From Chryseobacterium sp. ISL-6 (GTDB lineage Bacteria; Bacteroidota; Bacteroidia; Flavobacteriales; Weeksellaceae), in contig NZ_JAGGPT010000010.1 in the NCBI RefSeq assembly GCF_018613715.1, forward strand, positions 124,001-188,000: a DNA stretch of 64,000 nucleotides, given 5' to 3'. The notes beneath the pieces are model-generated. The model ran no database searches, was not told where the DNA came from, and saw nothing but the letters and a program-made list of their open reading frames with translations. The translations under genes and the position numbers were made by a program. Numbering within the stretch: the first letter of the stretch is position 1; the number at the start of each line of letters is the position of its first letter. Of this stretch, positions 8,644 through 17,572 are shown piece by piece.

Positions 8644-8964
8644 TTATTTACCCATGTTTTTTAATTGATTAATTTGATCCATATAACCGCTCCAACCCAC
8701 TGTTGAAAGAACAAAGATCATGTATATTAAACTTAAAATTCCTATAATAAGACCGATAATACATAATATTCTTCCTACTTTCAAATTATCAAAATCTGAA
8801 TATAAACTTGGATTTTGTTGATATAAAGCATTATCCTTATTATAAAGGTTCATTCCGATTAATCCGCAGATTACTCCAACAATTCCGTTACAGCAGCAAC
8901 TTCCTAAGATCGCAACGATTCCTAATACTAATACTGTTGTTGCGTTTGGTAATTTTTGATTCAT
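8644..8964 (-). CDS. CCC-motif membrane protein
   Basis: A 106-residue protein with two hydrophobic blocks (about 10-38 and 63-90). The first contains ILGSCCCNGIVGVICGLIG, the triple-cysteine motif that gives this flavobacterial family its name. The layout resembles DUF4190-type small membrane proteins (two helices around a short soluble loop with KDNALYQQNPSLY). It lies 20 bases downstream of the DUF2752 gene, and DUF2752 and CCC-motif genes often occur side by side in flavobacteria. Function unknown. Confidence 0.75.
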   Translation of the reverse strand: MNQKLPNATTVLVLGIVAILGSCCCNGIVGVICGLIGMNLYNKDNALYQQNPSLYSDFDNLKVGRILCIIGLIIGILSLIYMIFVLSTVGWSGYMDQINQLKNMGK

Positions 8965-8984
8965 AGTTTTTTATTTTAATAATT

Positions 8985-9275
8985 TTAATTTATTGGTAAA
9001 GGATGTCTGTAAAAATAGGAAACTACCATGATAATTGAATTAATAATTGCTAAAAAAACTAATGCATTACCGTAATTTCTTTTTTTGTCAATAAAATTCA
9101 ACCCCACAGTACATAAAAAAAGCAGTAAGGTATATACTGCAGGAAACATATGAAAGGCTTCCGAAAATTTTCCCTCAAAAACCAAAACTATTGCTCTTTG
9201 TGTACCACAACCAAAGCATTCTATTCCTAAGAATTTCTTACTTGGACAAGGCAGCATAAAATCTTCGATTTTCAT
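8985..9275 (-). CDS. DUF2752 membrane protein
   Basis: A 96-residue protein. The N-terminal CPSKKFLGIECFGCGTQRA motif, followed by hydrophobic helices at about 43-60 and 70-89, is diagnostic of DUF2752, a small inner-membrane family with paired cysteines. The function is unknown. It sits between namA (30 bases upstream) and the CCC-motif gene (20 bases downstream) in the same direction. Confidence 0.8.
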   Translation of the reverse strand: MKIEDFMLPCPSKKFLGIECFGCGTQRAIVLVFEGKFSEAFHMFPAVYTLLLFLCTVGLNFIDKKRNYGNALVFLAIINSIIMVVSYFYRHPLPIN

Positions 9276-9305
9276 TTTTGGTATTTTTACTATTATTATC
9301 TAAAA

Positions 9306-10358
9306 TTAAGAAGAAATTTTAGCTCTGAGATATTGATGCGGAAAAAAACATTCTTCCTGCATTTCAAATGAGCCCTGAATGGCAATATATGGATTCCTCA
9401 AAATCTCTCTGGCAATAAAGATCAGATCTGCGTCTCCTTTTTGTAAAATATTTTCGGCTTGTTCCACTTTAGTTATCAAACCTACTGCTCCTGTCTTTAC
9501 TACAGCTTCATTTCTTACCCGTGAAGAGAAAGGTACCTGATAACCATCAAAAACAGATATTTTTGCTCCATGGATATTTCCACCACTGGAAACATCTACT
9601 AAATCTACATTATGATCCTTTAAAACTCTTGCCAATTCTACACTGTTATCAACACTCCATCCATTTTCAGCATATTCAGTTCCTGAGATTCTAACAAATA
9701 GTGCTACATTTTCGTTCAACTCATCATTAACTGCGTCTACAATTTCTAATAGAAATCTTATTCTGTTCTCAAAACTTCCCCCATATTCATCTGTTCTGAT
9801 ATTAGAAAGTGGAGATAAAAATTGATGGATCAAATAACCATGTGCCCCATGAATTTCTATGATGTCAAAACCAGCTTTAACAGCTCTTCTTGCAGCAGTC
9901 TTAAAATTTTGAACCTGTTCTTTAATTTCTTCAACAGTTAAAACATGTGGAATTCTTTCAGTCGGATGATAAGGAATTGGACTTGGAGCAAGAGTTTCCC
10001 ATCCCTCCTCCATGGGAATCTGAATATTATTCCAGGTAGATCCTTTTCTTCCAGCATGCGCCAGCTGGATTCCAATCTTACTTTCAGAATTTGAATGAAT
10101 GAATTCTACAATTTTCTGAAGCTTTGCCGCCTGTTCGTCATTCCAGATACCCATACATTTATTGGTAATTCTTCCACGAGGTTCAACACCCGATGCTTCA
10201 ACCATTACTAATCCTGTTCCTCCTTGGGATCTACTTCCATAGTGGACAAAATGAAAGTCATTTGCTAATCCGTTTTCACACGAATACATACACATGGGAG
10301 ACATTACCCAACGGTTTTTCAGTTCAACATTTCTAAACTGTATTGGAGTATATAACAT
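9306..10358 (-). CDS. namA: NADPH dehydrogenase, old yellow enzyme family
   Basis: A 350-residue FMN-dependent ene-reductase of the YqjM/NamA subgroup. The N-terminus LYTPIQFRNVELKNRWVMSP and the FMN-contact MCMYSCENG (with the YqjM-type cysteine near residue 23) are clear. So are QLAHAGRKGS and the catalytic HGAHGYLIHQFLSP (His pair binding the substrate carbonyl) and SPLSNIRTDEYGGS. It would reduce activated C=C bonds such as enones or nitro-compounds in the cytoplasm. It is divergently transcribed from cdd, with two small membrane genes downstream. Confidence 0.93.
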   Translation of the reverse strand: MLYTPIQFRNVELKNRWVMSPMCMYSCENGLANDFHFVHYGSRSQGGTGLVMVEASGVEPRGRITNKCMGIWNDEQAAKLQKIVEFIHSNSESKIGIQLAHAGRKGSTWNNIQIPMEEGWETLAPSPIPYHPTERIPHVLTVEEIKEQVQNFKTAARRAVKAGFDIIEIHGAHGYLIHQFLSPLSNIRTDEYGGSFENRIRFLLEIVDAVNDELNENVALFVRISGTEYAENGWSVDNSVELARVLKDHNVDLVDVSSGGNIHGAKISVFDGYQVPFSSRVRNEAVVKTGAVGLITKVEQAENILQKGDADLIFIAREILRNPYIAIQGSFEMQEECFFPHQYLRAKISS

Positions 10359-10460
10359 CTTTATCTATTTTGGATTTTAATATTAAATGACGGAATAAAA
10401 TTGGTTTGCCTACGTGCTGAAAAAGAACTAATTTTATCCCCCCTTTTTAGGCTCCAATAT

Positions 10461-10943
10461 ATGAAAAAAGACATACAGATCGGCTATGAATACTTTAAAA
10501 ATAGTAGCGAACTGAACGATATAGAAAAAAAACTTTTCGAAAGAGCGAAACTAGCTCGTGAAAATGCTTATGCCCCTTATTCTGAGTTTTTTGTTGGCTG
10601 TTCCATTTTGCTGGAAAACGGTGAAATTTTCTCAGGAAACAATCAGGAAAATGCAGCCTTTCCTTCAGGACTTTGTGCTGAGAGAACAACTTTATTCTGG
10701 GTTGGTGCTAACTTTCCGGATCAAAAAATCAAAAAGATCTTTATCGTGGGCGGACCTAAAGAATTTTCTGAAAAGAATCCTCCTATCCCTCCATGTGGAG
10801 CGTGCAGACAAAGTTTAATGGAGTACGAAACAAAGCAAAATGAAAATATTGATCTTTATTTCTCAAGCATGAATGATGAGATTGTAAAAGTTCATTCCAT
10901 TAAAGATCTACTACCTTTCTATTTTGATGCTACGTTTTTATAA
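10461..10943 (+). CDS. cdd: Cytidine deaminase
   Basis: A 160-residue zinc enzyme that deaminates cytidine and deoxycytidine to uridine in pyrimidine salvage. Active-site motifs are CAERTTLFW, with the catalytic Glu after the zinc Cys, and PPCGACRQSL, with two zinc cysteines. YAPYSEFFVG is the family N-terminal motif. The start at 10461 (MKKDIQIGYEY) is chosen. An upstream in-frame ATG at 10401 would add 20 residues with no family similarity. It is alone between namA (divergent) and the B12 operon. Confidence 0.93.
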   Translation: MKKDIQIGYEYFKNSSELNDIEKKLFERAKLARENAYAPYSEFFVGCSILLENGEIFSGNNQENAAFPSGLCAERTTLFWVGANFPDQKIKKIFIVGGPKEFSEKNPPIPPCGACRQSLMEYETKQNENIDLYFSSMNDEIVKVHSIKDLLPFYFDATFL

Positions 10944-11049
10944 TCACTAAGAGTAAAATCATGAAAGTTTAAATTTGCTTATCAATATCATTTAATAACA
11001 GAATATTTCGTGATTTCTGATTTAAAAAAACACATTTTAATAGATAAAA

Positions 11050-11079
11050 TTGGCGTTTCTTTTTAAAAACTTATCTTTG
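11050..11079 (+). promoter_or_regulatory. Bacteroidota-type promoter of the B12 uptake operon
   Basis: A -33 element TTGG at 11050-11053 and a perfect -7 box TATCTTTG (TAnnTTTG) at 11072-11079 with 19 bases between TTG and TA. Transcription would begin just before the riboswitch. Confidence 0.75.
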
Positions 11080-11085
11080 CAAAAA

Positions 11086-11234
11086 TTTTGGTTTTCAAGC
11101 TATTGAAAATAATAGGGAATTGGGTGGAAAACCCAAACTGTCCCCGCAACTGTAAATCGCAACTATCATATTCTATAACAAACCACTGTGTAAACGGGAA
11201 GGTATAGAAAAGCGAAAGTCAGGAGACCTGCCAA
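11086..11234 (+). ncRNA. Cobalamin (B12) riboswitch
   Basis: Conserved elements occur in the correct order: GGGTGG-like P3 region, CTGTCCCCGCAACTGTAA (about 11138-11155), CCACTG, GGGAAGG (11196-11202), GCGAAAG, and the B12 box AGTCAGGAGACCTGCC at 11217-11232. In this family adenosyl- or methylcobalamin binding turns the downstream gene off. The next gene is a BtuB-like receptor, the classical target. The riboswitch ends about 50 bases before the ATG, and the only strong Shine-Dalgarno-like sequence I noticed here, GGAGGA at 11264-11269, lies in that gap. This suggests control of translation initiation. Confidence 0.95.
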
Positions 11235-11282
11235 AATGATAATATCAAAAATATATTGCTTTCGGAGGAAAAGTAAAATAGT

Positions 11283-13130
11283 ATGAAAAAAACTTTAGTA
11301 CTACTTTTATCGTCATCTGCCTATTTTTTTTGTCTGGGACAGGAGAAAGCAATTGACACCGTGTATATTTTTGACAACCAAATGAATAAAGTAAAGCTTT
11401 TTCATAAGGTAAATACGATTACTCCACAAGATGTGGAAAAAAACTCCACCAATCTTTCAGAGCTTCTACGTTTCCAGTCCAGCGTTTACATTAAAGAAAA
11501 TGGCCTTGGTGCTGTATCTTCGCCTTCATTTAGGGGAACAACTGCACAACAGACTGCTTTTGTATGGAATGGGATTAATATTAACTCCATATTTCTTGGA
11601 CAAGGAGACATTAATAATATCCCTTTATTCGGATATGATCAGATCGGAATAAAAGCAGGTGGTGGAAGTGTCATTTATGGAAGTGGTGCTATTGGAGGAA
11701 GCATTCACCTCAATAACAATTTACGCTTTAATGATGGCTTCAAAGCATCTTTATATTCTGAGGCAGGTTCTTTTAACACCTTTAATAATTTTGCTCAAGC
11801 TGCCTATAGCAATGATAAGTTCAGTTTTAAAGTTTCGGGAAATCACTCGATCAGTCAGAATGATTATGAAGTTGAAGAGAAAAATTACATAAACAGAAAC
11901 GGGAAATATTACAATACAACATTTAATGTTGGTATATCATACAAAATTGCCAATCATCAAACCCTTTCGTGGCAAAGTCAGTTTTTTGATTCCGCTCAAA
12001 ACTATCCCATTTTTGTCGAAAATGGGAACAGAACAAGATATGAGACACAAAGTACCAGAAGCTTACTTTCTTGGGACATCAATAAAAGTAAATTTTCGAA
12101 TAGCCTAAAAGCAGCTTATACAGAAGAAAACTTTCAATATTTCGGCAATTATAACGCTCCAAAAACAAGTGGATCTACAGGAAAGAATTACATTTTTAAA
12201 AATGATTTTAACTATTTCATTGTTCCAAAACTGAATTTTAATGTAATTACTGAATTTCAGGTGAATAAAGGAGAAGGATATCAGCCCGTCATCCCAGGTA
12301 TAAAAACAGAGGGAATTGGAAGTGTAAGTAGAAATGTGGGATCTGTGGCTGGATTATTACGCTATTTCCCAACGAAAGATCTGCGTTTTGAGGCTGGAGT
12401 AAAAAAAGATTTTGTTGAAAATATAAATGCACCTCTGCTTTATTCATTTTCCGGAAAATGGGATCCTCTACAATGGTACAGCGTAGGTTTGAATATATCC
12501 AAAAACTTCAGATTTCCTACTTTCAATGAGCTGTATTGGAATCCCGGGGGAAACCTTGATTTAAAACCAGAAACATCATTCCAGATAGATATGGATCATG
12601 ATTTCAAATTTGGTGCGTTTAAACTTACATTAAGCCCATATTATCTTAATATTTCAGACAATATTGTTTGGCTTCCTACAGAATACGGTTATTGGTCTCC
12701 TGTAAATATCAACAAGGTGGAATCTTATGGTTTAGAATCTCAGATTACATTTGATAAAAAATTCAATGAACACCATTTCAGATTCAATGTTGGATATACC
12801 TTTGCCAAATCAATTAACAAAGAAACTAAGAACCAGATGGTATATGTCCCACTTCATAAAGTTTTTGGAAATTTTGATTATCAGTACGATTTCTTAAAAT
12901 TTTATGTTCAAGGTTTATTTAACGGTCTTACATATACCACAACCGATGAAAAAAGAGAAGACGCCCTGGATCCTTATTTTGTTTTAAACACTGGAATTTC
13001 GGCAACCATCCTAAAAAAATACATCATAGGGTTTAAAGTAAATAATTTAACCAATACTGTTTATGAAACGGTATCCTATTATCCTATGCCAAAACGAAAC
13101 TACAGTATTTCAGCAACAATAAATTTTTAA
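11283..13130 (+). CDS. btuB: TonB-dependent vitamin B12 receptor (BtuB-like)
   Basis: A 615-residue outer-membrane receptor with signal peptide 1-19. The plug domain (about 35-145) has NLSELLRFQSSVYIKENG and PSFRGTTAQQTAFVWNGI, followed by a beta barrel with alternating aromatic strands that ends ...NYSISATINF. Its length matches BtuB-type transporters rather than the larger SusC-type receptors with carboxypeptidase-like extensions. Substrate assignment comes mainly from the cobalamin riboswitch directly upstream and the DUF5074 lipoprotein 11 bases downstream, a pairing known for BtuB/BtuG in Bacteroides. Transport would need TonB/ExbBD, and BtuF/BtuCD are not in the window. Confidence 0.9.
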   Translation: MKKTLVLLLSSSAYFFCLGQEKAIDTVYIFDNQMNKVKLFHKVNTITPQDVEKNSTNLSELLRFQSSVYIKENGLGAVSSPSFRGTTAQQTAFVWNGININSIFLGQGDINNIPLFGYDQIGIKAGGGSVIYGSGAIGGSIHLNNNLRFNDGFKASLYSEAGSFNTFNNFAQAAYSNDKFSFKVSGNHSISQNDYEVEEKNYINRNGKYYNTTFNVGISYKIANHQTLSWQSQFFDSAQNYPIFVENGNRTRYETQSTRSLLSWDINKSKFSNSLKAAYTEENFQYFGNYNAPKTSGSTGKNYIFKNDFNYFIVPKLNFNVITEFQVNKGEGYQPVIPGIKTEGIGSVSRNVGSVAGLLRYFPTKDLRFEAGVKKDFVENINAPLLYSFSGKWDPLQWYSVGLNISKNFRFPTFNELYWNPGGNLDLKPETSFQIDMDHDFKFGAFKLTLSPYYLNISDNIVWLPTEYGYWSPVNINKVESYGLESQITFDKKFNEHHFRFNVGYTFAKSINKETKNQMVYVPLHKVFGNFDYQYDFLKFYVQGLFNGLTYTTTDEKREDALDPYFVLNTGISATILKKYIIGFKVNNLTNTVYETVSYYPMPKRNYSISATINF

Positions 13131-13141
13131 TTAAAAATAAC

Positions 13142-14179
13142 ATGAAAATAACTAAACTCTTACAACTTTTATTTGCTACCATATTGCTATTCAATATTTC
13201 GTGTAGTAACAATGATGATGATACATTACCAGTAATTACTTATGAAAATGGTTTCTTAATCGCTAATGAAGGGAATTTTGGAAAGCCTAATGCAGAAGTA
13301 ACTTTTGTTTCAAGAGATCTGACTTTTAGCCAGAACAGTATTTTTTCTAAAAACAATGGAACTCAACTGGGAGATGTTTTACAATCTGTAGCATTCAATG
13401 GTGACAAAGCATATCTTCTGTTGAACAATTCCAATAAAATTCAAGTGGTTAACCGTTATACTTTTAAAAGTACAGGTACAATTACTGATCAAATTGATCA
13501 GCCTCGTTACGTTGCCGTTACTACTAATAACGTATATGTAACTAACGATAAGTATAACGGTGCAAAATATGTAAGCATTTATAAAAGCTCAGATTTATCT
13601 TTCGTTAAAAAAATTACGTTCAATGATGCTGTAGAAAGAATTGTCGAAGCTGGAGGAAACATTTTTGTTCAAAATGCAAGTTTTGGTTTTGGAAACAAAA
13701 TTACCTACATCAATACTTCAAATAATGAAATACAATCTGTAATCACATTACCAAACGGAAATATCAACAGAACTATTTCTTATAATGGAAATGTTTATGT
13801 TATTGCTTCAGAAGCTACAGATTCCTATATTTATCAGATCTCTAATACTGGAAACATTACCAAAACAACTACTTTAACAGGTATTGCTAATGCCACCAAT
13901 CTTCAGATAGATGGCGGGAAGTATTTCTTCTCTTCTGCCAACAAAGTATATTCAATGAATATGACATCTAATATCACTCCTACAACTCCTATTATTACAG
14001 CTGTAGACGGTGGACAATATTATACTTTATATGGATTTAGCGTTGTAGATGGAAAAATCTTCACATCAGACGTTAAAAACTTTACTGAAGACAGTGAAAT
14101 TACAGTATATACAACTTCAGGATCAAAAATTAAGTCCTTTACAACGGGTAAAGGTTCTAATGGTGTATATCTGAATTAA
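13142..14179 (+). CDS. DUF5074 beta-propeller lipoprotein, BtuG-like
   Basis: A 345-residue lipoprotein with lipobox NISC at residues 18-21 followed by an Asn/Asp-rich tail (SNNDDD), of the kind linked to surface export in Bacteroidota. The rest consists of repeated beta-propeller blades (YENGFLIANEGNFGKPN, GDKAYLLLNNSNKIQVVN, NNVYVTNDKYNGAKYVS, YLYQIS-type strands) of the YncE/DUF5074 type. In Bacteroides, BtuG is a DUF5074 surface propeller that binds cobalamin tightly and caps BtuB. This gene follows btuB by 11 bases under the same riboswitch, so the same role is likely. Sequence identity to BtuG was not measured. Confidence 0.8.
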   Translation: MKITKLLQLLFATILLFNISCSNNDDDTLPVITYENGFLIANEGNFGKPNAEVTFVSRDLTFSQNSIFSKNNGTQLGDVLQSVAFNGDKAYLLLNNSNKIQVVNRYTFKSTGTITDQIDQPRYVAVTTNNVYVTNDKYNGAKYVSIYKSSDLSFVKKITFNDAVERIVEAGGNIFVQNASFGFGNKITYINTSNNEIQSVITLPNGNINRTISYNGNVYVIASEATDSYIYQISNTGNITKTTTLTGIANATNLQIDGGKYFFSSANKVYSMNMTSNITPTTPIITAVDGGQYYTLYGFSVVDGKIFTSDVKNFTEDSEITVYTTSGSKIKSFTTGKGSNGVYLN

Positions 14180-14236
14180 GAAATTTATACTTCGATATAC
14201 AAATAAATTTTATTTTTTTTCATCATTTGTGTTTTT

Positions 14237-14270
14237 TCCGGGCTGCCTTAGGGCAGCCCGGATTTCTTTT
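14237..14270 (+). terminator. Terminator of the B12 operon
   Basis: GC-rich stem CCGGGCTGCC/GGCAGCCCGG with a TTAG loop at 14238-14261, then T-rich. It lies about 58 bases past the DUF5074 stop codon. Confidence 0.9.
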
Positions 14271-14282
14271 ATAAAAGATTTA

Positions 14283-14325
14283 AATAAAAAAGATCTGAAA
14301 TAGTTTTTCAGATCTTTTTTATTAT
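14283..14325 (-). terminator. Terminator of the CCA-adding enzyme gene
   Basis: Stem AATAAAAAAGATCTGAAA / TTTCAGATCTTTTTTATT with a 6-base loop, with T runs in both directions. It lies 14 bases past the minus-strand stop at 14339. Confidence 0.8.
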
Positions 14326-14338
14326 TTGAAGTTTTATT

Positions 14339-15763
14339 TTAAATTTTAGCTTCTAGTCCTAATTTTTCAGCTTCAATAATTACAAATCTTTTCGCCTCAT
14401 CGTGGTCATTTAAAATTTCACCTTCTAAAATAGCTTCTTTTACTTTTTCTTTTAAAATCCCAATCTCGCGTCCCGGTTTAAGATCAAACATCACCATAAT
14501 TTCTTCTCCTGAAATTGGGGGCTGAAAGTTTCTTACCTGGTCTTTTTCTTCAACCTCTTTTATTTTGACAGCAACATATTCAAAATTACGTTTGAACTTA
14601 TCCTGTTTTTTAGAATTTTTCGTCGTTATATCTGCCTTACAAAGTGTAAACAGATCTTCCATATCTTCACCGGCATCAAACAATAGCCTTCTTAATGCAG
14701 AATCGGATGCATCATCTGTAATCAAAGCAATTGGACGGGATGAAAGTTTTACCATTTTCTGGACATACTTTAAATCTGGACCTAAAGGTAATTTAAGTCT
14801 TTGAAAAAGCGTTTTTGCCATTTTTGAACCTAAAAACTCGTGTCCATGAAATGTCCAGCCCGTTCCCTCAACAAATTTCTTTGTGGGAGCTTTTCCAATA
14901 TCATGAAGCAATGCTGCCCAACGTAGCCAGAGTTTATCTGTATTTAACGAGATATTATCTACCACTTCCAAAGTATGATAAAAATTGTCTTTATGGGTTT
15001 GTCCTTCTACCTCTTCTACTCCTTTCAGCTCTATTAACTCTGGGATAATGTATTTTAAAAGCCCTGTCTGTCCTAATAAACTTAATCCGATAGATGGCTT
15101 TTCAGACATCATAATTTTATTAAATTCCACCATGATCCTTTCCATAGAAACTATTTTAATTCTTTCTACTTCCTGACTGATCGCCAATAATGAATTTTCT
15201 TCTATTGTAAACTGTAAGGTAGAAGCAAAACGAATTGCCCTCATCATTCTCAGTGGATCGTCAGAATAAGTCTGGACAGGCTCTAAAGGTGTTCTTAAAA
15301 TTTTCTTTTCAAGATCTTCTATCCCATTAAAAGGATCAATAAGTTCTCCAAAATTATCTTTGTTCAAAGAGATAGCCATTGCATTAATGGTAAAATCCCT
15401 TCTTTTCTGATCGTCTTCCAGTGTGCCTCCTTCTACTTCAGGTTTACGACTATTTTCAGTATAGCTTTCCTTTCTTGCTCCTACAAATTCTAATTCAAGA
15501 TCTCTATATTTGATCATCGCTGTTCCATAGGTCTTAAAAACAGAAACTTTTAACTTAGGATCAATTTCTTCAGCTACACTTTGGGCAAGTTCAATTCCAC
15601 TCTGCTCAGTAACAAAATCAATATCTGTAGATGCTTTTCTTTTCATCAATAAATCCCGAACATACCCACCAACAATATATACTGACTGATTATTTCTGGC
15701 CGCTACTTCCGAGATTATTTTAAAAAGCTTTAGATTTTTATTTTGAGTAAGATTGATGAACAT
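14339..15763 (-). CDS. CCA tRNA nucleotidyltransferase / poly(A) polymerase family, HD-domain type
   Basis: A 474-residue enzyme expected to add or repair the 3'-CCA end of tRNA in the cytoplasm. The class II nucleotidyltransferase head is clear: YIVGGYVRDLLM at 29-40, then metal aspartates in TDIDFV (D47, D49). The flexible-loop region DDQKRRDFTINAMAIS and the ligand region DPLRMMRAIRFASTLQF follow. The middle has an HD phosphohydrolase domain (WAALLHDIGKAPTKKF, about 281-296). The head-neck-HD layout is the usual Bacteroidota form. Poly(A) polymerase activity cannot be excluded because the families share these motifs, but as the only candidate seen here CCA addition is the better guess. Confidence 0.9.
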   Translation of the reverse strand: MFINLTQNKNLKLFKIISEVAARNNQSVYIVGGYVRDLLMKRKASTDIDFVTEQSGIELAQSVAEEIDPKLKVSVFKTYGTAMIKYRDLELEFVGARKESYTENSRKPEVEGGTLEDDQKRRDFTINAMAISLNKDNFGELIDPFNGIEDLEKKILRTPLEPVQTYSDDPLRMMRAIRFASTLQFTIEENSLLAISQEVERIKIVSMERIMVEFNKIMMSEKPSIGLSLLGQTGLLKYIIPELIELKGVEEVEGQTHKDNFYHTLEVVDNISLNTDKLWLRWAALLHDIGKAPTKKFVEGTGWTFHGHEFLGSKMAKTLFQRLKLPLGPDLKYVQKMVKLSSRPIALITDDASDSALRRLLFDAGEDMEDLFTLCKADITTKNSKKQDKFKRNFEYVAVKIKEVEEKDQVRNFQPPISGEEIMVMFDLKPGREIGILKEKVKEAILEGEILNDHDEAKRFVIIEAEKLGLEAKI

Positions 15764-15901
15764 ATTTATTATTTAATGTAAAACCACTAAGAAATCCAGT
15801 TGTAGATCAATGTTTAAAAACTGATGTATTTTAAACAAACTCCATCTTTCTTAATTTCCTAATGGTTAAATGATCTGCAAAGATAATTAAAATCTTGTTT
15901 T

Positions 15902-16450
15902 CTATTCCCGAAGAACTTTTATTCTATTATCACTCCATATTTTTATAACCGAAGATCCTGAAAACTTAGAAACCTTTTCTCGATCTTCTTCCACGGCATA
16001 ATCAACCAAATTGATTATTTCTGAGGAAATGTCAGAAAACTTTAATGGGCTTTTATCGCCACTAAAATTGGCTGATGTTGACACTAAAGGTTTGTTCAGT
16101 TTTGTAATCAGTTTTTTACAGAAATCATTTTTCACTAAACGGATTCCTATACTTCCATCTTCTGCTAGTAATTCCTTGGGTAAGCCTTTTGGATTCTCAT
16201 AGACGATTGTTACCGGTTTTTCACTTAAGTCAATGATCTCCCAAGCCATCTCTGGAACATCTACCAGGTCCTGCAGTCTTTTTTCAGACTCCACTAAAAT
16301 AATCATGGATTTATTTTTCTCACGCTTTTTGATATCAAAGATTTTATTGATCGCTTCGACATTGGTCGCGTCACAACCAATCCCCCAGATAGTATCTGTG
16401 GGGTAAAGAATCGTTCCACCGGATTTTAATATATTGATAATGTTTTCCAT
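15902..16450 (-). CDS. L-threonylcarbamoyladenylate synthase (YrdC/Sua5 family)
   Basis: A 182-residue YrdC-domain protein that makes threonylcarbamoyl-AMP from threonine, bicarbonate and ATP, the first step of t6A37 tRNA modification. Typical motifs are GGTILYPTDTIWGIGCDATN at the N-terminus, KKREKNKSMIILV with the conserved lysines, GSIGIRLVKNDFCKKLI, and PLVSTSANFSGDKSP. Its length is that of the TsaC-type single-domain form rather than the longer Sua5 with a C-terminal extension. It sits 138 bases from the CCA-adding enzyme gene, another tRNA-maturation function, on the same strand. Confidence 0.92.
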   Translation of the reverse strand: MENIINILKSGGTILYPTDTIWGIGCDATNVEAINKIFDIKKREKNKSMIILVESEKRLQDLVDVPEMAWEIIDLSEKPVTIVYENPKGLPKELLAEDGSIGIRLVKNDFCKKLITKLNKPLVSTSANFSGDKSPLKFSDISSEIINLVDYAVEEDREKVSKFSGSSVIKIWSDNRIKVLRE

Positions 16451-16567
16451 TTTAATTTTTTAGAAGAAAGAGTAAAGATAAAAGAGTAGAAATCTTTTTT
16501 GTTTTGTCAAAAATAAGAATTTTCATTATGTTTTGGCTAAAGCCCCCTGGGGGGAATTAAAGAAAAA

Positions 16568-16996
16568 TCAATTATTTTTAACCGTAATTTTTAAATAAAT
16601 AGAAGAAATCGTCGTAAACAAAATGGAAAACAGCCATAAAAAATAACCTATTTCTAAACTGTATATCTCTCCCATTCTGCCATTCTCAGAAACTAAAATT
16701 TCTTTCCAAGAAATAAATGATAAAGATATAGCTGAAGCTAATAATCCAAATAAAATAGCTATAAAATATTCTTTTTTATACAGAAACAAAATAGCCAATA
16801 AAAACCATAAATTAGCAGTCCAAATAAAAAACTCTAATATTCCGCCACCCAGAAAGCTAATTGCCCCAAAAAGAAGAATCAATCCAGATTTGTAATCTGT
16901 CATCTTACCCAAATCAACAACTTTAAAAGCATTGAAAAAAAGGGAGATAAAAAAAATAAATAGAGGTATTAGTAAAAAAATTTTCCGGAATATCAT
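16568..16996 (-). CDS. Hypothetical four-helix membrane protein
   Basis: A 142-residue protein made almost entirely of hydrophobic segments: about 7-24 (FLLIPLFIFFISLFFNAF), 37-72 (two helices or a long one, including EFFIWTANLWFLLAILFLY), 76-94 and 117-136. I recognise no family. It lies 34 bases downstream of the DinB gene, so it is likely in the same transcript. Confidence 0.6.
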   Translation of the reverse strand: MIFRKIFLLIPLFIFFISLFFNAFKVVDLGKMTDYKSGLILLFGAISFLGGGILEFFIWTANLWFLLAILFLYKKEYFIAILFGLLASAISLSFISWKEILVSENGRMGEIYSLEIGYFLWLFSILFTTISSIYLKITVKNN

Positions 16997-17030
16997 TGAA
17001 ATTTAATTATAACCAATCTTTCTTTTAGTT

Positions 17031-17537
17031 TTACAGCAAATTCGGCAAATACCTTTCCTCAATAATATGCAAATGATGATAATTGTGTCCAACAATAAGC
17101 CTTCCGATTGTTTCAACCGTTATCTCATTTCCGCTGGCAATCCCTTTATTGGCTAAAGCACTTGGATTAAGTGTTTCTAGTAATATTTGAGAAGATTTTC
17201 TTACCAATTTGTATTCTTCTAAAAGGGAACTTAAACTTCTTTCATTGGCGAAAGAACGGGCGGCATAATCATTTTCATCAAATCCTGGCAATGCGGCCTC
17301 CTCACCTCTCGCAAAAGCAAGAATTCTATACTGAAACACTCTTTCTGTATCTGATAAATGTAGAAGCAACTCCTTCAATGTCCACTTCCCTTCTCCATAA
17401 GCAAAGTGAGATTGCTCTTCAGTAAGAGTAGAATAAATTTCGGTAGTCTTCTCCCCTGATTTGTTTAATTCTCCCATCCAGTCTTCGGATGGAATCTGAT
17501 CTAAATATCTTTGAATGTATTTTTGAAAATCGGTCAT
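17031..17537 (-). CDS. DinB family protein
   Basis: A 168-residue four-helix-bundle protein of the DinB/YfiT superfamily. The metal-binding histidine pattern is visible in KWTLKELLLHLSDTERVFQY and near the end in IVGHNYHHLHIIEERYL. Members are often thiol-dependent transferases or hydrolases whose substrates are unknown. Bacteroidota lack bacillithiol in most lineages, so the thiol is not predictable. It sits 35 bases downstream of a GNAT gene in the same direction. Confidence 0.88.
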   Translation of the reverse strand: MTDFQKYIQRYLDQIPSEDWMGELNKSGEKTTEIYSTLTEEQSHFAYGEGKWTLKELLLHLSDTERVFQYRILAFARGEEAALPGFDENDYAARSFANERSLSSLLEEYKLVRKSSQILLETLNPSALANKGIASGNEITVETIGRLIVGHNYHHLHIIEERYLPNLL

Positions 17538-17572
17538 ATGACTTCTATTAGTTATAAGTAATTAGTAATTCT

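Noticed and set aside
10401..10460. Upstream extension of cdd
   Set aside because: The added residues do not belong to the cytidine deaminase fold.
11086..11234. Other riboswitch classes
   Set aside because: The B12 box and CCCCGCAACTGTAA core are specific to cobalamin.
16541..16560. GCCCCC/GGGGGG inverted repeat near the threonylcarbamoyl-AMP synthase gene
   Set aside because: Only five or six pairs with almost no loop and no T run; could be terminator-like but too weak to call.
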